A stretch of DNA of 64,000 nt from assembly GCA_000727475.1 (NCBI GenBank), contig KL647307.1, positions 1,384,895 to 1,448,894 on the forward strand. The letters run 5' to 3'. Source of the DNA: Sarcocystis neurona. Its lineage: Eukaryota > Apicomplexa > Conoidasida > Eucoccidiorida > Sarcocystidae. Below are positions 1-15,000 of this stretch, piece after piece. Made by a program: the position numbers and the translations under genes. The notes beneath the pieces were generated by a model. It did no database searches, had not been told where the DNA came from, and worked only from the letters and a program-made list of their open reading frames with translations. Each line of letters begins with the position of its first letter. Positions within the stretch are counted from its first letter, which is position 1.

Positions 1-748
1 CGAGATAGCCTCTCATGAGAACCTTTCGCCAGCGGAGCCCGCGCTCGTTCACCTATGTGTAGTGTGCTGTCTATAGTCTGTTTTTCCACGCAGCAGTCCC
101 GCCAACGACAAAACATCCACATAAATATACCCACACGTTTACCCGTGTCGAAGAAATTAACAGGAACTTGTAAATATGTATACACTGATTCGTGGACGTC
201 GTCAGCACATTAAGCGGTGAATGCTGGTAAATATATCGGGTCATTCACACCGGCAGACTTCCAAAAATATAACACAATTCTGGTGTATCTGCCTGTGGCT
301 GTCCCTACGTTTTCTTGGAGAAGGGGACGACAAAATTGGCGTACTATTCATAACGCGTGTTTAAGCTACTGTACCGCGGCAGTGAAATCTTGCAATGCAC
401 AGAGACAAAAACGTATAGGAGTATACATTTGTGGATAAGTGAGGTGCTAAGTGAGATTTTAGGTTGTTCCACAAAGACGGTTTCAACCCTTTCAAAGCCA
501 TCACAAAAGGTGTGTACTTTTTTGTGTAAAAGTATGTTATTGTTGAGCCTGCGGCCTGTCAAGCAATAAATAGTCACTGCTGCCGCTGTCCCTTGCTCCG
601 TCAGAGGGTGTGTTCGTTGAAGTGATTGATCAGAAGTACAACTTTTCTTCTGCAGTTACTTTTCCCAGCCAAAGAAACGAGAAAATTCTGTCCCGTCAGG
701 GCTTTATCAGCATTTCTCTCTTTCGTTCGCTTCCCCAGTCTCGCCAAA
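1..748. other. Upstream region and presumed 5' UTR/promoter of NOG1
   Basis: No coding exon is recognisable here; the open frames are short and overlap one another. The stretch just before the NOG1 start is pyrimidine-rich and ends in a CAAAATGG start context of the kind common in coccidian genes. It probably holds the NOG1 promoter and 5' UTR, but no specific element can be named. Confidence 0.4.
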
Positions 749-3700
749 ATGGACGCCAGTTTTCTCCGGCTGAAGGTACGGAAAACGCTCTTTTTGGTCG
801 TCTCCTCTTCTCCCGCTTATTCTTTCAAGACTGTCTTGTGCCAGAGAACTTTGTGTAAATAGACGTATCTTTAAAACGTACATAGGGCGCGTTCTGTCCA
901 CGGTTTGTTCACTTGTGTACGTGTGGTTAGTTTCCACGCGTGCATGCGTCTATTCGGCGAATCGATTTATCCATCAATTTCCGTAGTAATAGTCCACGCG
1001 TATGTCTCCATCTTCACACATGTGCGGTCCACTCTCTTACGCATGTTTTAGTGGTGTATATATATATATATATATGTTAATCCCGGTTTAATATATGCAT
1101 ACAAATACATGTATGTACGAATACATTTACATGTCTGCGCCCCTTCCTTGCGAAAGAGCAGATGTAGACACATATTATATATATATGTATGTCTCCATAT
1201 GTGCATGTGTGTGTGCAACTTCCCGCGTAGGGAGCACACGTGATTGCGACAAAATTTCGCTCCGTTTCCTTCTGTGTCTACGGGTACATGTAGACATCTT
1301 ATACGCTATTATAGCTGGTCGACCGCCGTGCATTAGGCGTCCAGTTATATACGTACACATAGATACACACGCGTACAGGTACTGCCCTCTGCGTATGGTT
1401 TAGCATCATATATTTACACATACCTATCAGTTCACACGCCTAGTCTCGTATATATATAGAGAGAGATAAAATGAGGTATACGTATGCGTTGACCCACGTG
1501 CCATGTGTGCTTTCGAATTATTTGAGCCGTGCATTCCTGTGTGCGACCCCTGCTGCTGCTGCAGGAGGTGCCGCCGGTGCTTCCAGCGTCGGGGCTGATA
1601 GACGTCTGTTTATCGAAGACGCAGCGCAAGACTCCGACAGAAATCCACAGAAAAAGCAAGTTGGGCGCCATCAAAAAGTTCTACATGCGAAAAATCAAAT
1701 TCGGCGCGCAGGCCTTCGCAGAAAAGCTTCGCGAAATTGTCGATGGCTTCCCTAAACTCGATGTACGCATGTACATCAATACATATATATATATATGTAT
1801 TATGCATAGGGGAGTATAGGCGTACACACTTACATCATACATATATATATGTATACTTTTTGTGTCTGCATGCGTGGTATACCTGTGTGTGTTCATCGTC
1901 GCCTCTTCTAAAGCTACATATATATATATATGTATATATAGAGAGATAGAGGAGTAATTGGTCTACGCCTTGTACACACGTAGGAGTATCTGTGTGATGC
2001 TTTCGTATATACATGCGTCCGCATACACTTGTGTGTTACGCAGCTTTTACCAGTTCGCCGCGCCGTTCTTGCACCTCTCTTTCGTAGGCGTGTGTGTGGA
2101 TGTCTCCCTTTGTGGTACACTTTTTTAATGCGCGCGTGTGCTCCTGCGTACTGCGCGCAGTCCTCCACTTCACCATACTTGTGTTGATGGTGCCCGTTCC
2201 ACGCGCAAGTGGACTTCCGAGTGTATGTCGGTGTGTGTGCGGCTTGTGGGCTGCGGGCGTGCGGGCTCTTCACGCATGTATGTATGTGTGTGTATACTTT
2301 GCTTCTGTTAGAGTTTTTGGACAGCCCACACGCATGTGTCTCTGTATGTAGGCATGCTTGTTGGGCGTTGTGCATGCGTATGTGGACGCCGGTGCATGCA
2401 TATATTTGTTTACGCCCGCAGAGTGGATTCCTGCCGACGACGGCTGGGAGTGTCCTTCCTCAGTTCCTGTATGTGAGGAGGGGGTACCCGTGCGCGTAGG
2501 TCCGTTTGTAGAAGTGTCTGTGTGCATGGGTGTACGTCTACGTGTGTATTTGTGTACGTATGTGTGTGTGTGTAGCCACTATGTTTACGCGTGTATATGC
2601 GTGCATATATATGTATATATATAGGAACATATAGGTGTGCGTGGGTGGTCTGCAGATAATCTGGTGGGAGCATATGCTCGTACGGAATTTCTATGCGGAG
2701 ATATGGTTCTCTCCTTGAACGTGTATATCATATCTGTATATATATACACATATATGTGGATGTAGATGTGTTTGCCTATATATATATCTATATATATATA
2801 GGTATTTGCGTTCTGGTGTGTGTGCCTTCTGCGAGTGCAGATACATGTGTGTGTGTGTGTACGTGCGGAGTCAACACCCGCGCCCTCGTGTGTGGGTGTT
2901 TTTGTAGGCGTACCTCGTAGATAGACCGTATCTATGTATGAATCGACGTATATATTTATGCGCCGGTGGGATTATGTATGTATGTATGTACATGTGTATG
3001 TGTGGACGTGCCGATGAAAGTGTGTATGTGTCTACGTATATATATATATATAGGGATACACACGAATGCACATACATGTGTGTCTTTGTATCATTGTTAA
3101 TGTGTGTGTGTGTGTGTACCGACACGTGTATCCGCTTATTTACTTATTTGTATATGTGAGTGTGAGAGTACGCGTCTGTGTCTGTATGTCAGCGTATGTG
3201 TTCGCATATATATAGGTATGTATGAACTTGTATATGTATCTACACGTGTACTGGTGTATCTATGTGTTTGTTTATTTATCTCTGTATGTGTATAGGTGTG
3301 TATGCATGTATGTATGTGTGTGTGCATGTATATATGTGCATTTGTATGTATGTATGTATGTGTCTGTGTGTACATATGTGTTACACGTGTATGTTTCGGC
3401 GTTGGTGGGTGTGTTCAGACGCATCTAAAGTGGGGTTTCATGTGCGCGAATAGACGAGTGGTGGGATTTCGGCTTGCCTGATGTCTACATCAACGTACAC
3501 AAGCGTAACATATATTACTCGTATGCAAGGCCTTTCTCGGTACGGAGGGACGTCTCGACTAGTGCATGCGTTTATCTGGGAGAATATACATTATTATTAT
3601 ATATATATATATGTGCATGGCATCCGACTTCTGGCCCGGTGTATCTGTATGCATTATACATACATTATGTATCTGCGTGCGTGTGTGTGAGTGTGTGCGT

Positions 3701-6700
3701 CGACAGGCGTATCCGCCGTTTTAGATTCGTCTTCTGTGTCTGCATGTATTAAGTATTCGTGTGGTCCTCACGTATGTATGTATGTATGTATGTATGTATG
3801 TATGCAAGTATATATATGTGTATCTGTATGTGTACGTATATCCGGGTATGGACACGACGTTTCTGCGTACGCTTTTGGACGACTGTATCTGCAGACACGT
3901 GAGTGCCTGTGCGTGTCTCGTGGCGCATCTAAACTTTTTTTTCTTCCTCTCTCGAGATCCGTGTGGATTCATGTGTGTGTGTGTGTGTATTTGTGAGGAC
4001 ATGACTATTGAAGGGTAGTTTTCAACGGGATGGCCCGCGCGCCAGTACACATACACACACGCACACGCCCTTGGGTTTTCCTGCTGCGCGCGTTCCTCGT
4101 TTTTTCTTCAATAACAGAACATCCATCCTTTCTACGGGGATTTGCTTAACATTTTGTACGACCGCGACCACTACAAACTGGCTCTGGGCATGATAGCGGC
4201 GACGTCGAGACGCGTAGAAAAAATTGCCAAGGAATACGTGACTCTCTGTAAATACGCCGATGGCCTCTACAAATGCAAAAGTCTCAAAGTCGCGGCCCTT
4301 GGACGTATGTGCACACTCGTAAGTCTTTGCCCCCCTCACCAAGGAAATGAGACAAGAGAAAGAAGACGTAGAGGAACGAGAAACGACTGCTGCGGCGGTT
4401 GTCGCTGGCCAGCAGTCGTTGTGGCAAGTGCCGAGCTGCGCGGCGACCCGCTGCGCTGTCGGAGCCGCTGCTGCTGTTTGTTCTCACCGACTGTTTTTGG
4501 CGACTCCCTTGCGGGTTTCTGCTATTGCCGCTGCTTTTCCCCAATCGCGAGTTGCGTCCCGCATGCGTATCTTCACAGACCCCGAACACCACGTTGCAGC
4601 GTGTTGCTTCGGGCATGCACCTGTGAGTCTGCGTGTTTGAGATTTCTGCCGTCCGCAGAATTAAAGTGGAGCTCTTCAAAGCAGATCCTGCAGTGCCTGG
4701 GGCCACGTGCTAACGGCCACCCGAGTGTCGCCTCGCGCATGCACTTTTGTGTGTTCTTTCTGTGGACGCGTTTGCGCCATCCATGGCTGCAGTCCGCTTA
4801 TGGTCCCTATATTATATGTATCTCGATACATATACGGGCCTTAAGTGCACCCAGGTCAACCCACACGCATACAGACACACACGCAAATACTGGACGCACA
4901 CACACGTGTTGCAAATGCTGCTGCTACGGTGACGTCTACGATTATATGAAAATGTACTTCTTCGAAATACCTTCGGGGTAGGACCAAGATGCAGATATTT
5001 TATAGGTGCAAATTATTGGCCCCGACGGTTTCGTCAAACAGCCTGCACGTGATGAACAGCGTGTTCACATACGCACCGGTACAGCGAGATTAGGTGAGAA
5101 GAAATCAACAATAGCAGCGCAGGGAGCGGTGCTCTGTTGGTGTCCCACCAGCAGGCGCCGTGCGCTGTACGCAGCAGCAGCGAGCACGTCGTCAACGGCT
5201 GTTCGATTAGAGGATCATCTGCAGCAGCGCGGTCATCACACAGACGTCGACAAGCGATAATGCAGGTCTACCCTTGCTCAGGTGTTTCTGGGCTTGTCAG
5301 GCGCGGCACAACATCGAAGCGCGTCCGCAGCCGTGGACGTGTGTATACAAGTGTATCCTTATTTCGTTCCCGTTTCTCTGCAGGGTGCGCGTATGGTGCT
5401 GGTCAGACACTGCGTCCCTGCGTGCCGGAGTGATAAGAAGCGACTCGTTGTGGCATCCACAAACGAAGTCGTACAACGTCTACACGATAGTCTGTCTGTC
5501 TGTGTATGTAAAGGGAGCGAGAGGGAAAGAGAGAGAACTGCTAACCTGTGCATGTGTACGTAGAGAGGAGGTGGTGGTGGCGGTGGCGTGGGTGTGTGTG
5601 TCCGGATTCACTCTGGTGGTGCTTTGCGTCTTCGGGAAAACGCAGGCGATCAGACGATAGCAACGCTCTCTCTCCTGTTCAATGCCGTGCAGGTAAAAAA
5701 GCTGGGGCAGCCGCTGCAGTACCTGGAAGAAGCGCGACAGCACATGTCTCGTCTCCCCTCCATAAACCCCGTCGCCCGCACGCTGCTGCTGACAGGTAAA
5801 GCATCGCATCTTCTACTGCTTCAGGGCAGTGGTGCACGTAGAACAGCCTATCACAAGAGTAGCAATAGCACAGCGATACAACCAGAATCGTCAGGAGTAG
5901 CCAAGCACCTCAAATAGTAGTAGTAATAGTAGTGTGTAGGGGCGGGGTACTCGACACATACTATAATACTAGTAGTAGTCGTAGGAATTAGCAGGTAAAT
6001 TCTCCAGACGCTTACATTAGTAGCATGAGAAATAGTAGCAATAGCACAGCGATACAACCAGAATCGTCAGGAGTAGCCAAGCACCTCAAATAGTAGTAGT
6101 AATAGTAGTGTGTAGGGGCGGGGTACTCGACACATACTATAATACTAGTAGTAGTCGTAGGAATTAGCAGGTAAATTCTCCAGACGCTTACATTAGTAGC
6201 ATGAGAAATAGTGATAGTAGTAGAAGTACAAGCGCCCTTCCTCGTAGTTATGTAATATCAGTAAAAACAACAGGACTTTAAGCAGACGTGCCCTTTCGTA
6301 GTTGTGAAGTAAGAAGTGGCTATAGCACGTGGAGTCGTGCGTGGAGCGGTACACGTATAGCAATACTAGTAGCAGTAGTGCAACTGCTTTCCATAGCGTA
6401 GTGAAGTGGCGTGACTAGCAGTTGTGATGGTGATGGTGCAATTAACATACAAGTGTTTCAGCACGAATGTTGTAGTAGTAGTAGTAGTACTCGTACCAGT
6501 GCTACCACTAGTAGTAGCGCTGGTAGTAGTACTAGCAGAAGTGGATCTAGGGAGGCCAGTAAGTCTTTATGGCAAGTAGTATTAGCAGCAGTACTAGTAG
6601 AAGTAGTACGAGTAGTTGCAGTATAGTAGTACTGCAGTAGTAATCGAGAAAGTCGTCAAAGCTGCAGGAGTAGGGGGGGGAGGAAGAGAAGCAATATATT

Positions 6701-9016
6701 CAACAGAAAACTTTTCAGCTGAAGTAACAGAGGGACAGAAAAGTCGTCCTACGAACCCTGTGTACGCACAGACCTGATCTCAAAGACACACGTACGCATG
6801 TGTCTACGTACGTACATGTGTACGTGTGCATACAAAACTGGACGTACCTGCACACATGGGTGCGGGTCGTTAATAGGGAGAAACGTGATTCGTTTGTTTT
6901 CCTAGGCGTGTACATACATATACGTATACGTATGTATATATTATTCCTTCACACCTGTGTATTACTGATGCCTGGGGAGGTGGGATCAGTTGTTCCTGGC
7001 CAGCACGCGGTAAGGTGAATCTTCGTTGATATATTGCTTCGTTCATCTCTACGTCAGTCAATAAACATTCATATATGCGTGGACCCGTATCTTCTACTAC
7101 AGAGGCCTGTGAGCATACACATGCGTATATAGATGTATGTGTGAGTAGATAGCGTGTTTTCCAAGCTCTCTCTGTAGCAGTAGTGGATCACGTGCGCACA
7201 CATGTGTTGCACGTTTGTGTTAAGACAGAGAGGCAAGTGAACAGATGTGTATAGGTAGATAGGTATACGTCTAGGTTGACACACAAGTGTCCTCACGTGT
7301 AGCCGCGTAGGCACGGATTGAGTAATCAGACTGTTGTTAAGAAGACAGGACTAAACAGATCACGTGGTAAGTGAACGCGCAGACTCTTTTGTAGTATTAT
7401 TCGCTTTTCGGATTCAGAAGGAACAAGAGCCTTACTTAGGAGGGACCGCGCAGGAAAATTGCTTTTTAGTGAATATGTTGACTCTTTCTGGATGTAGTTC
7501 CATCCCAGGATACTCCACACGACAACCTGAGATATTTTTCTACGCTGGTAGAAGTGCTATTTAATTACTGCTACCGAGACCGACTCTGGTGTACCTACAC
7601 AGGATATGCGACGGTCTGCATCTCCTTACAGCATTGCGTGTCCCTTGCATGTCCCTGTGTTCAATTCTCTGCTGCAGGATACCCAAACGTCGGCAAGAGC
7701 TCTTTTATCAATCGAATTTCCCACGCTAATGTCGACGTGCAGCCTTTCGCCTTCACGACAAAATCCCTCTTTGTGGGGCACTTCGATTACATGTACACGC
7801 GCTGGCAGGTAACCGAATAGCAGCAACTGCGCCAGGAAAGTAGCAGCCGCAACAGCAGGGAAGTAGCCGCAACAGCACCGACAGGAAGGTGCAGCATACA
7901 CCGCAGCAGCAACAGAAACAGGGGTACGCCTCGCGACAGGGGCACCAGCGGCGGCAGCAGGACCACAAGGACAGCAAGAGCAGCAGAAGCAGCAGAGACA
8001 AACAGGCGTACTGGCAAGCACACAGTGGCTGAAGCAGGAACGGGCAACAAGCACCGAACGCAACAGCAATAGGAGCGCAGGTAGGCGTACCGGCGACGGC
8101 TTCGCCTGCGGCACGACACCGAAAGCAGTGAAATAAAACAAGTGTAGCGGCGAGCGCACCCCTGGCAGCAGGAGAGCAACAGGAGGGGACCACCAGTAGC
8201 GGCCGCAAGAGCAGCAGCAAAAAGAGTGTCACATGTATCAGCAAGCGAGCAGCAGCAGCGGCTAGCAGCGAGAGTAAGAGTAGGCGTGCGGCGGGTAGCA
8301 GCGTCGGCGGCAACCGGAACCGCAGCAGACTTGTCGACAAAATAGCAGAAACACCAGCATCAACAGGAACAGAGCAGTGATGGAAGCGGGCATAGTAATA
8401 AGCGTTGTGCCAAGGGCACCAGCAGCGACAAGACCAGGAACGACAGCAGGGACATCGAAAGAAGCACCAGCCAACAAACGCAGCCGAACATGCAATAGGA
8501 TTCTGAAGAGTTGCGTCAGAGAAGCCTAACTACACGCGCAACCCGAGAGGGAGCGGCATACGCTGTAAATCCAGCAGAGAGACGCAGAGACAACAGAAGT
8601 GTATGCACTCTACGCTAAGTCGTTTACAGCTGCGTGCGGTTACTTTGAGATGAAAAGTGACAAAGGGTTTGTGAACGTGGCTGGATGCACAACATGAGAC
8701 ACATGAAGCGAGGATGCCGCACAGAAGGGGGCATCGCATCAGGATGATGTAGATAAGTTTGTGCGTGTGCGTGTGTGGATCTACTCAGTGGTAACGGGGA
8801 AATTTTTGGACGCGGTTGAAATATATTTTCGCATGGTCTGTCACTCGCTTTACCGGAGGAAGAGGGAAGCAAATCCACATTGGTGGGCAGACAGGACATC
8901 ACCTGTGAATTGCGTCACAGAACTGAGGTCGACGGTTTCCAGTCAGAGGATATATGTAGGTCGTGCTTTCGCTTGTGTAAGGCATAGATATTATTTAGAC
9001 CATATATGCATATACG

Positions 9017-9058
<42 letters not shown>

Positions 9059-12000
9059 TTGTGTGTATATATATATATATGTGTATCTGAATATATATTC
9101 ATGTTTGCAGGATTGAATATGCGTGTAAAGGTACGCACGCGCTCCGGCTGCAGTTCCCTCTAACTGTAACTGTAGAAACATTTGTGTGTTGTATATGCAC
9201 CTGCGAGGCTGGGTCTTCCAGTATGAGTGCACGCGTTTTCACGTTGACTCGAAACAGCGGCATTTAATTCCTGTGCAGTGCAGAAGGTGCTCTGCTACCT
9301 TTCCTTACGAAAGAAGCGCCGTTTAACGTCTTCCGTCATTAAGAATGCGAGACAGCACCCTGAGAAAAGGTCGCAAGGGCTTGAGGAACTCGTTTTCTTG
9401 TTTAATTTTGCCAACCTTGCACGCAGGTTATTGACACGCCAGGAATTCTCGACCATCCCCTGGAAGAGAGGAATGTCATTGAAATGGTTGCCATTACCGC
9501 CCTCACTCACATACAGGTATACTAACTTGCAGGCACCCTATTGCTCGGATGTACAGACATTGAACACGGAGGAGACGTGACACTTTACTGCGGATTTTCA
9601 TGCGGAGTGGGCTTTGGTGGGAGCTGACAATTTTCCCGGCTGGCACCGCTTCACGAGAATGCGTGCGTTGTGCTCGCCCGATGACAGTTTACGTTCAGCT
9701 CTGCGCGTACCAAGATTTGGCAAGTGACGGATGTGGTGACGTTACGTGAGTACGTGGTTGCAGACCGTCTGCAGCTTTCTGTTTTTGATGCATACTTGTA
9801 CGTACGTTGCACAAAATCTTCGAGGAAAATCTAGTAGTATAGAGCTGGTTGCATCTTACTACACTTTAGCGGCAGGCAGCTGAGTTGTCTAACAGTGAAT
9901 ACCAGCAGTGTGCCCCTAAAGCGTTGCCATACCTAATAGGTGTTCCATGGCCGTCAACACGTTGATAAAGTGGTGAAGCTCTTGTCCCCGGGATACCACG
10001 TGCAGGGCACCCCGGAAGCAGCAGTTTGTGGCAAAAAGACAGGCGCTGCTTTCTTTTCAGTAGAACTGTGCAAGAACTAGGCATGTACCACGGTGAATCT
10101 GTTTAATCTGTCTAGAGCCGGCATCAAGCAAGGAAATCGGGCTGCACAACCGTGTGTAGACGTACATGTGTGTGCATGTTTTCACTTGTGAGACCGGGAG
10201 AATGTAGTTACAAGGAATTAAGCTACACGTGCACGCGTTCGTGTGTATGTATGTTTCCACTGGAAAACGCCGGTAGGACACAATCGTAATAATGTGAAGG
10301 ATAGCGTATCACGGTAACTGGCACAAGGAGCAGACACGGTGTCCCATCATCCGCCTGTCTTCTCCTGTTCGGTTTGCCGCTGCTCTGCTGTATGGGCAGC
10401 TGTTCAATTTGTTGGGGCCAGCTCGCAGTTAGAGTCGGGCGTGTGCAAGATGCAGTTTCTCTTTTTTGTTTTGCAGCAGCGGTGTTGTTCACGGCAGAGA
10501 CAGTGGTCTTGACAGAGGGTGTGTGTATGTGTGATGAACATCACTTCCTTGTGCAGAGCACAGTGCTGTATTTGCTAGATCTTAGTGAAGAATGCGGATA
10601 CTCGATTGAAATGCAAGTTTCTCTTTTCCACTCGCTGGGGGTTCTTTTCAAAAATAAAGACGTCCTCGTCGTGCTCAACAAAACCGACAAGGTGAAGCTC
10701 GCGGACCTGTCGCCTGAGCGACAGCAGCTCATTCGAGACATGGGAAAAGGTGAGACAAAGGACCGTGGGAGATCTGCAGACACCAGGAAGAGGAAACCAA
10801 GTAGAGTGAGACAGGAGGGAGAGCAGGTAAAAGGGCCACGAACAGAGACAACGAGACAAAGAAAGCAGGTAGAAGTCTACAGCGACGGGCCGTCAACGCC
10901 AGCGAATCAACATGTCGCGGTAGCGGCGATCTTGTGTGGTGCACGCGACAAGCGAAGATGTCTCCTGCGCGGCGGATAGTTCTTCCGTCGTTTTTTGTAT
11001 CTGTGCGCATGTAGTCCCAGAATTTGACGGGCCGCCTGCCGTGGCATACTGAAACATTTCTTTCATGTCTGGCCGCGGATACACACGTGCGGACGAGATA
11101 CGTACATATTACCTACGTGTAATGAATAAGCACTTGACTGTACGTTGGTTGGGGATGTGCCCGGGGAACCACGTGAAAACAGGGGGGCTGTCTCGCGCGT
11201 GGAGCGGCATAACTGCTAAGTCTTCTACGCAAGTCGCCTTCGAAACACTGCAATTTAGTCATCCGGGTTGCCGCGTCGCTGCTGACTCTATTAGCAGCCT
11301 TCGTCCGAGCGCTGGTTCACGCAGTGTGTGACCTCGCACGTGTCATACCTCGTGAATCTGTAGGTCGGGCGCAGCGTCATCCTCTTAGTGGGTTTTTCTC
11401 GTCTGTTTTTTACTGCTGTGTGGTCAACCTTTGCACACGAGTGTCGGGTAGCGACTTACCATGAAAACCGTGAAGAGGGACTGGTTTTACCTGATGCGTG
11501 AGTCTCGAAGCTGCATTCTTTATGTCGTACACATAGGCACCCACGAGTGTCTGATTGTTTCCTCTAGAACGCTGTGTGACAGCATGGCGTTCCCAGAAAG
11601 CGTAATGGAACTACAGCCTGTTTCTGCGCTTGCGACTAATATGAAATTGCTGCCCATCAGAAGTTAAAGTGGATTTCGTGGAAGCATCGACGCTCACGGG
11701 AATCGGCGTAGACGAAGCGAAGAACCGGGCATGCGACATGCTGCTTAAACGGAAAGTGGAACAGAAGCTGCTGCTGCTGTCGACTGGCGGGAAGACAGCA
11801 GCAGGAGGAAGCGCCGCAGCAGATTTAGCAGCCGTGGGGTTGGAGGACAGAATGTACATCACCTCTGTGACGACGCCACGAGAACCCTTTATTCCTGAGT
11901 CGGTTCTCAAACAACGCATGCAGGAGGTAACTTCTTTAGCTGTTCGACTTCACGTGAAATGTGTTGGGTTCTGTGTACGGCGGGCAGTGATAAAATCACG

Positions 12001-15000
12001 TAACAAGTGGCGGTGCAGAAGAAACAAACGACAATAACGGACTTCCACCCGCGACCTGTTTGCAGAGAGGATATGACCACTTTGCGGTTGGAAACGAACG
12101 AGCTGCAGACACCCAAGGGGGGTGGCTGGGTGAGTCGCTCTGTGTTGCTCGTGGAGTAATTTTTCTTCTGATATCCGCATGAAACTGACTCTAATATTTC
12201 CCGGATGAGTGCAGCTGGCAACAGGGTTTTTTGTTGTTCCCGATCTCAAAAGTGCAGCTGCAGCAGTATGGGGGGTGCACGCCGGCACGTAATATTCGAA
12301 TGGCAGAGATTAACAGTCAACTCGTACACCGCTGTGCAGTCATCGCATTATTTACGAAGTCCCCGTGTCTCTCCTCCTGCAACTTTCATCTTGTCAGCTT
12401 GGTGCATGCTGAGGGACGCAATCTGAAACAAAGGGAATAACGCATTGGGGAAGTATGTGCTCAATAGAAGGGTGCAGGTAGCGTATCTTTAATTTTCCGC
12501 TGGCTCCCTCTTTGCTTGTTATCCCTTGCAACTCGAGAATCGCCGAACACAGGCATATAGACGTCGACAGAATGTTAGTGCTTCTTTTTTTTCGTGTGGT
12601 TGTAGCACGTGGCAGACAGCAACTCATGCGTTCAGGAGAACCACGTTGTAAGAAGTAGCGTAAGTTTTTCCTCCGATGATGTGGCGGGTGTGTCATATTC
12701 TTCGTTTCTTTTCTCAGGAAGCAGGTTTGGCGAAGCGAGCCGCACCGGAGCAGCGGGTGCTGGAAAAGGACTTGATGGAGGAGAATGGGGGAGCGGGCGT
12801 GTACAGCGTTGATTTAAGAAGTAAGTGTCGTTATTCTTAGGAACTTCGTTGAAGAAGTGAAATTTCTACAACTTGCTTGGCGCTTAGCATCTGAGTATGA
12901 AAGACATTTGTATTCGGTGAAACCTGACAGTGTACGGAAGCACAGCCTTACAGATCAGAATGATTCGAGAATAGGTTTGTAGCAACGTCCTTCAGGAAGT
13001 ACAACTGCCGTTGCTTCGCAGGTGCATCGATTTTCAAAAGTGAGAGCGGTTTCTTTGTAAAGAGGTAGAAGCAATCCACGACGACATGTTCGTTCGCGTC
13101 GGTGGTGGTGGTCCGCCACACAGACGCTGCTCCAAGTAGAACTACGTCTCAGGTACCGTGTCTGCATCGTCAGTCACACATGAAAGTTGTTCTGGAAGAA
13201 AGGATTTTCCGCCACACCAGAATACTTTTTCTTTTACACGATTACTGTGTTACACCTAGGGTACCCCACCGTGTCCGACAAATTCAGCGAATCGGATGCT
13301 ACGGAGTATAGTAAAAAAAAGGTTGAGATGTGAGATTGAACGGATAGTATCCTTGTAATTACCAGAGTACTTGTTACGGGATCGGATACGTAGATAATTG
13401 AGCGGTCTACTCTGCTGTATGACGTGTGTTAAAGAAATGGTGTAAAGTGCACCTGCGCGCGCTGAAGAAAACCCACTTTCCTAAGGTCTTCCTGAGCCGT
13501 ACAGCGGCGTTTTGTATGGCGTTCCAGATGAATACTAGTTTTTGGAGAGATCAAACGATTGATGTGTAGAGGTCTTCACGCGCAGTGACGGTATGCTTGA
13601 GCGCAACCCTCTGGTGCTATACACAACTGTACTTCGGCTTTGCTCAATCTTTGTAACCGTATAGGTACAGATTCCAGCGGTGCCTCGTGTCCTAAGTGCA
13701 CGTGTGTATGAGTGTGTGTGATTGTGGTAGACGTCCTCTTCCCCATACGCGTGGTTGGCACACGGAGGTGCACGACGTGGTGTTTCATAACGTGCCTCTG
13801 GGGGTGTGTACATGTATTTTTTGATTTCTAGAGAAGTATATACTTGCGAAGGAAGAGTGGAGGTACGATGTGGTGCCGGAGTTCTTGAATGGGCACAACG
13901 TTCGAGATTTTGTCGATGAGGACATCGAGGAGAAACTACGTCTGCTGGAGGAAGAAGAGGAACGTTTACTCGAAGAGCAGGAGGAGCAGCGCCCGCAGCT
14001 CGAGGTATGCTCCCCGTCTGTGCTGGAGCAAGTTGAAACTGACTTAGGCAGAGACTTCCATAGCAGGTGTCATATGGACACGTAATCAACATGTGGTACG
14101 TCTCTATTGAGTGTCTGCCACTGTGAAAACTTCGTCGCATGCACGTGTGTGTATAACGGCAGTCAAGCTAGTGGTATTCGTATAATTCATGTGAAACTTT
14201 TGGCTTTTCGGTCCGTAAGCTTTACTCGCATTGCACTGCGAGCAAATGGGTAACAAAGCGTGCGACTACGTCAGGTTTGTCGTTGTTCGCTATGTTCTTG
14301 ATGCGAAACCGTTGAAGTCAGAGTACGGGGTATTATTATAGGCTGTGAACATCCACGCCATTTTACCAACGCGATGTACTTGGGTAGTCGTCCAGATGTG
14401 AACGATGCCTTTCACATTTCAACAACCATTCGAAAAGCGTGGTGGCGCACGTAGAGGACCACGGAATAGGACCGGCGTAAATTGACATGTTCCTTGTGTA
14501 CTTGCCCATATACAGGAACAGCTCGATAACATGGCATCGTTGAAGATGGAGATGGCAACGCTACATGCGGGCTTAAAGCGACGCCGACTTTTGAACACGC
14601 TCAAGAAAAAAAGCAACGGCCCTCGTCTGCTGAAACGCCCGGTAAGAGGAGGCAGGATTCACAACTGTTCTTTCATAATGTGTTTCGTTTCACCGGACTG
14701 TGAACGCTGTGAGCGTGAGCAACGCTCCTGCAGAGGTAGCCGAATCCGAAGTGAAGTGAGTTACGTATGCAGGACGCGTGTTGTATTTGCAGAATTGTGT
14801 CCTTTTCTGGGTTCTCTTCGATTCGTCGCATCTCACTTACTTAGGGTTTCCACACGTGATTCGGGGCCTCCGTATGTGACTGGTGGGTTGCAGTCGTAGT
14901 AACGCTGAATTCCTTTCTATTTCTTTACGCGGAAACTTTTTTCTGTAGAGGAGTTTTGACGCGGGATAAATATTTTTGCGGACCACTTCTTTTCGTGTAG

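Noticed and set aside
2867..4000. Cys/Tyr/Val-rich frames that could be mistaken for secreted peptides
   Set aside because: They arise from TGTATG repeats within NOG1 intron 2, and similar frames exist on both strands.
7753..8340. Minus-strand open frames of 130-195 codons in NOG1 intron 5
   Set aside because: Composition is Leu/Cys/Ala low complexity from CTG-type repeats, and they lie opposite to a purine tract.
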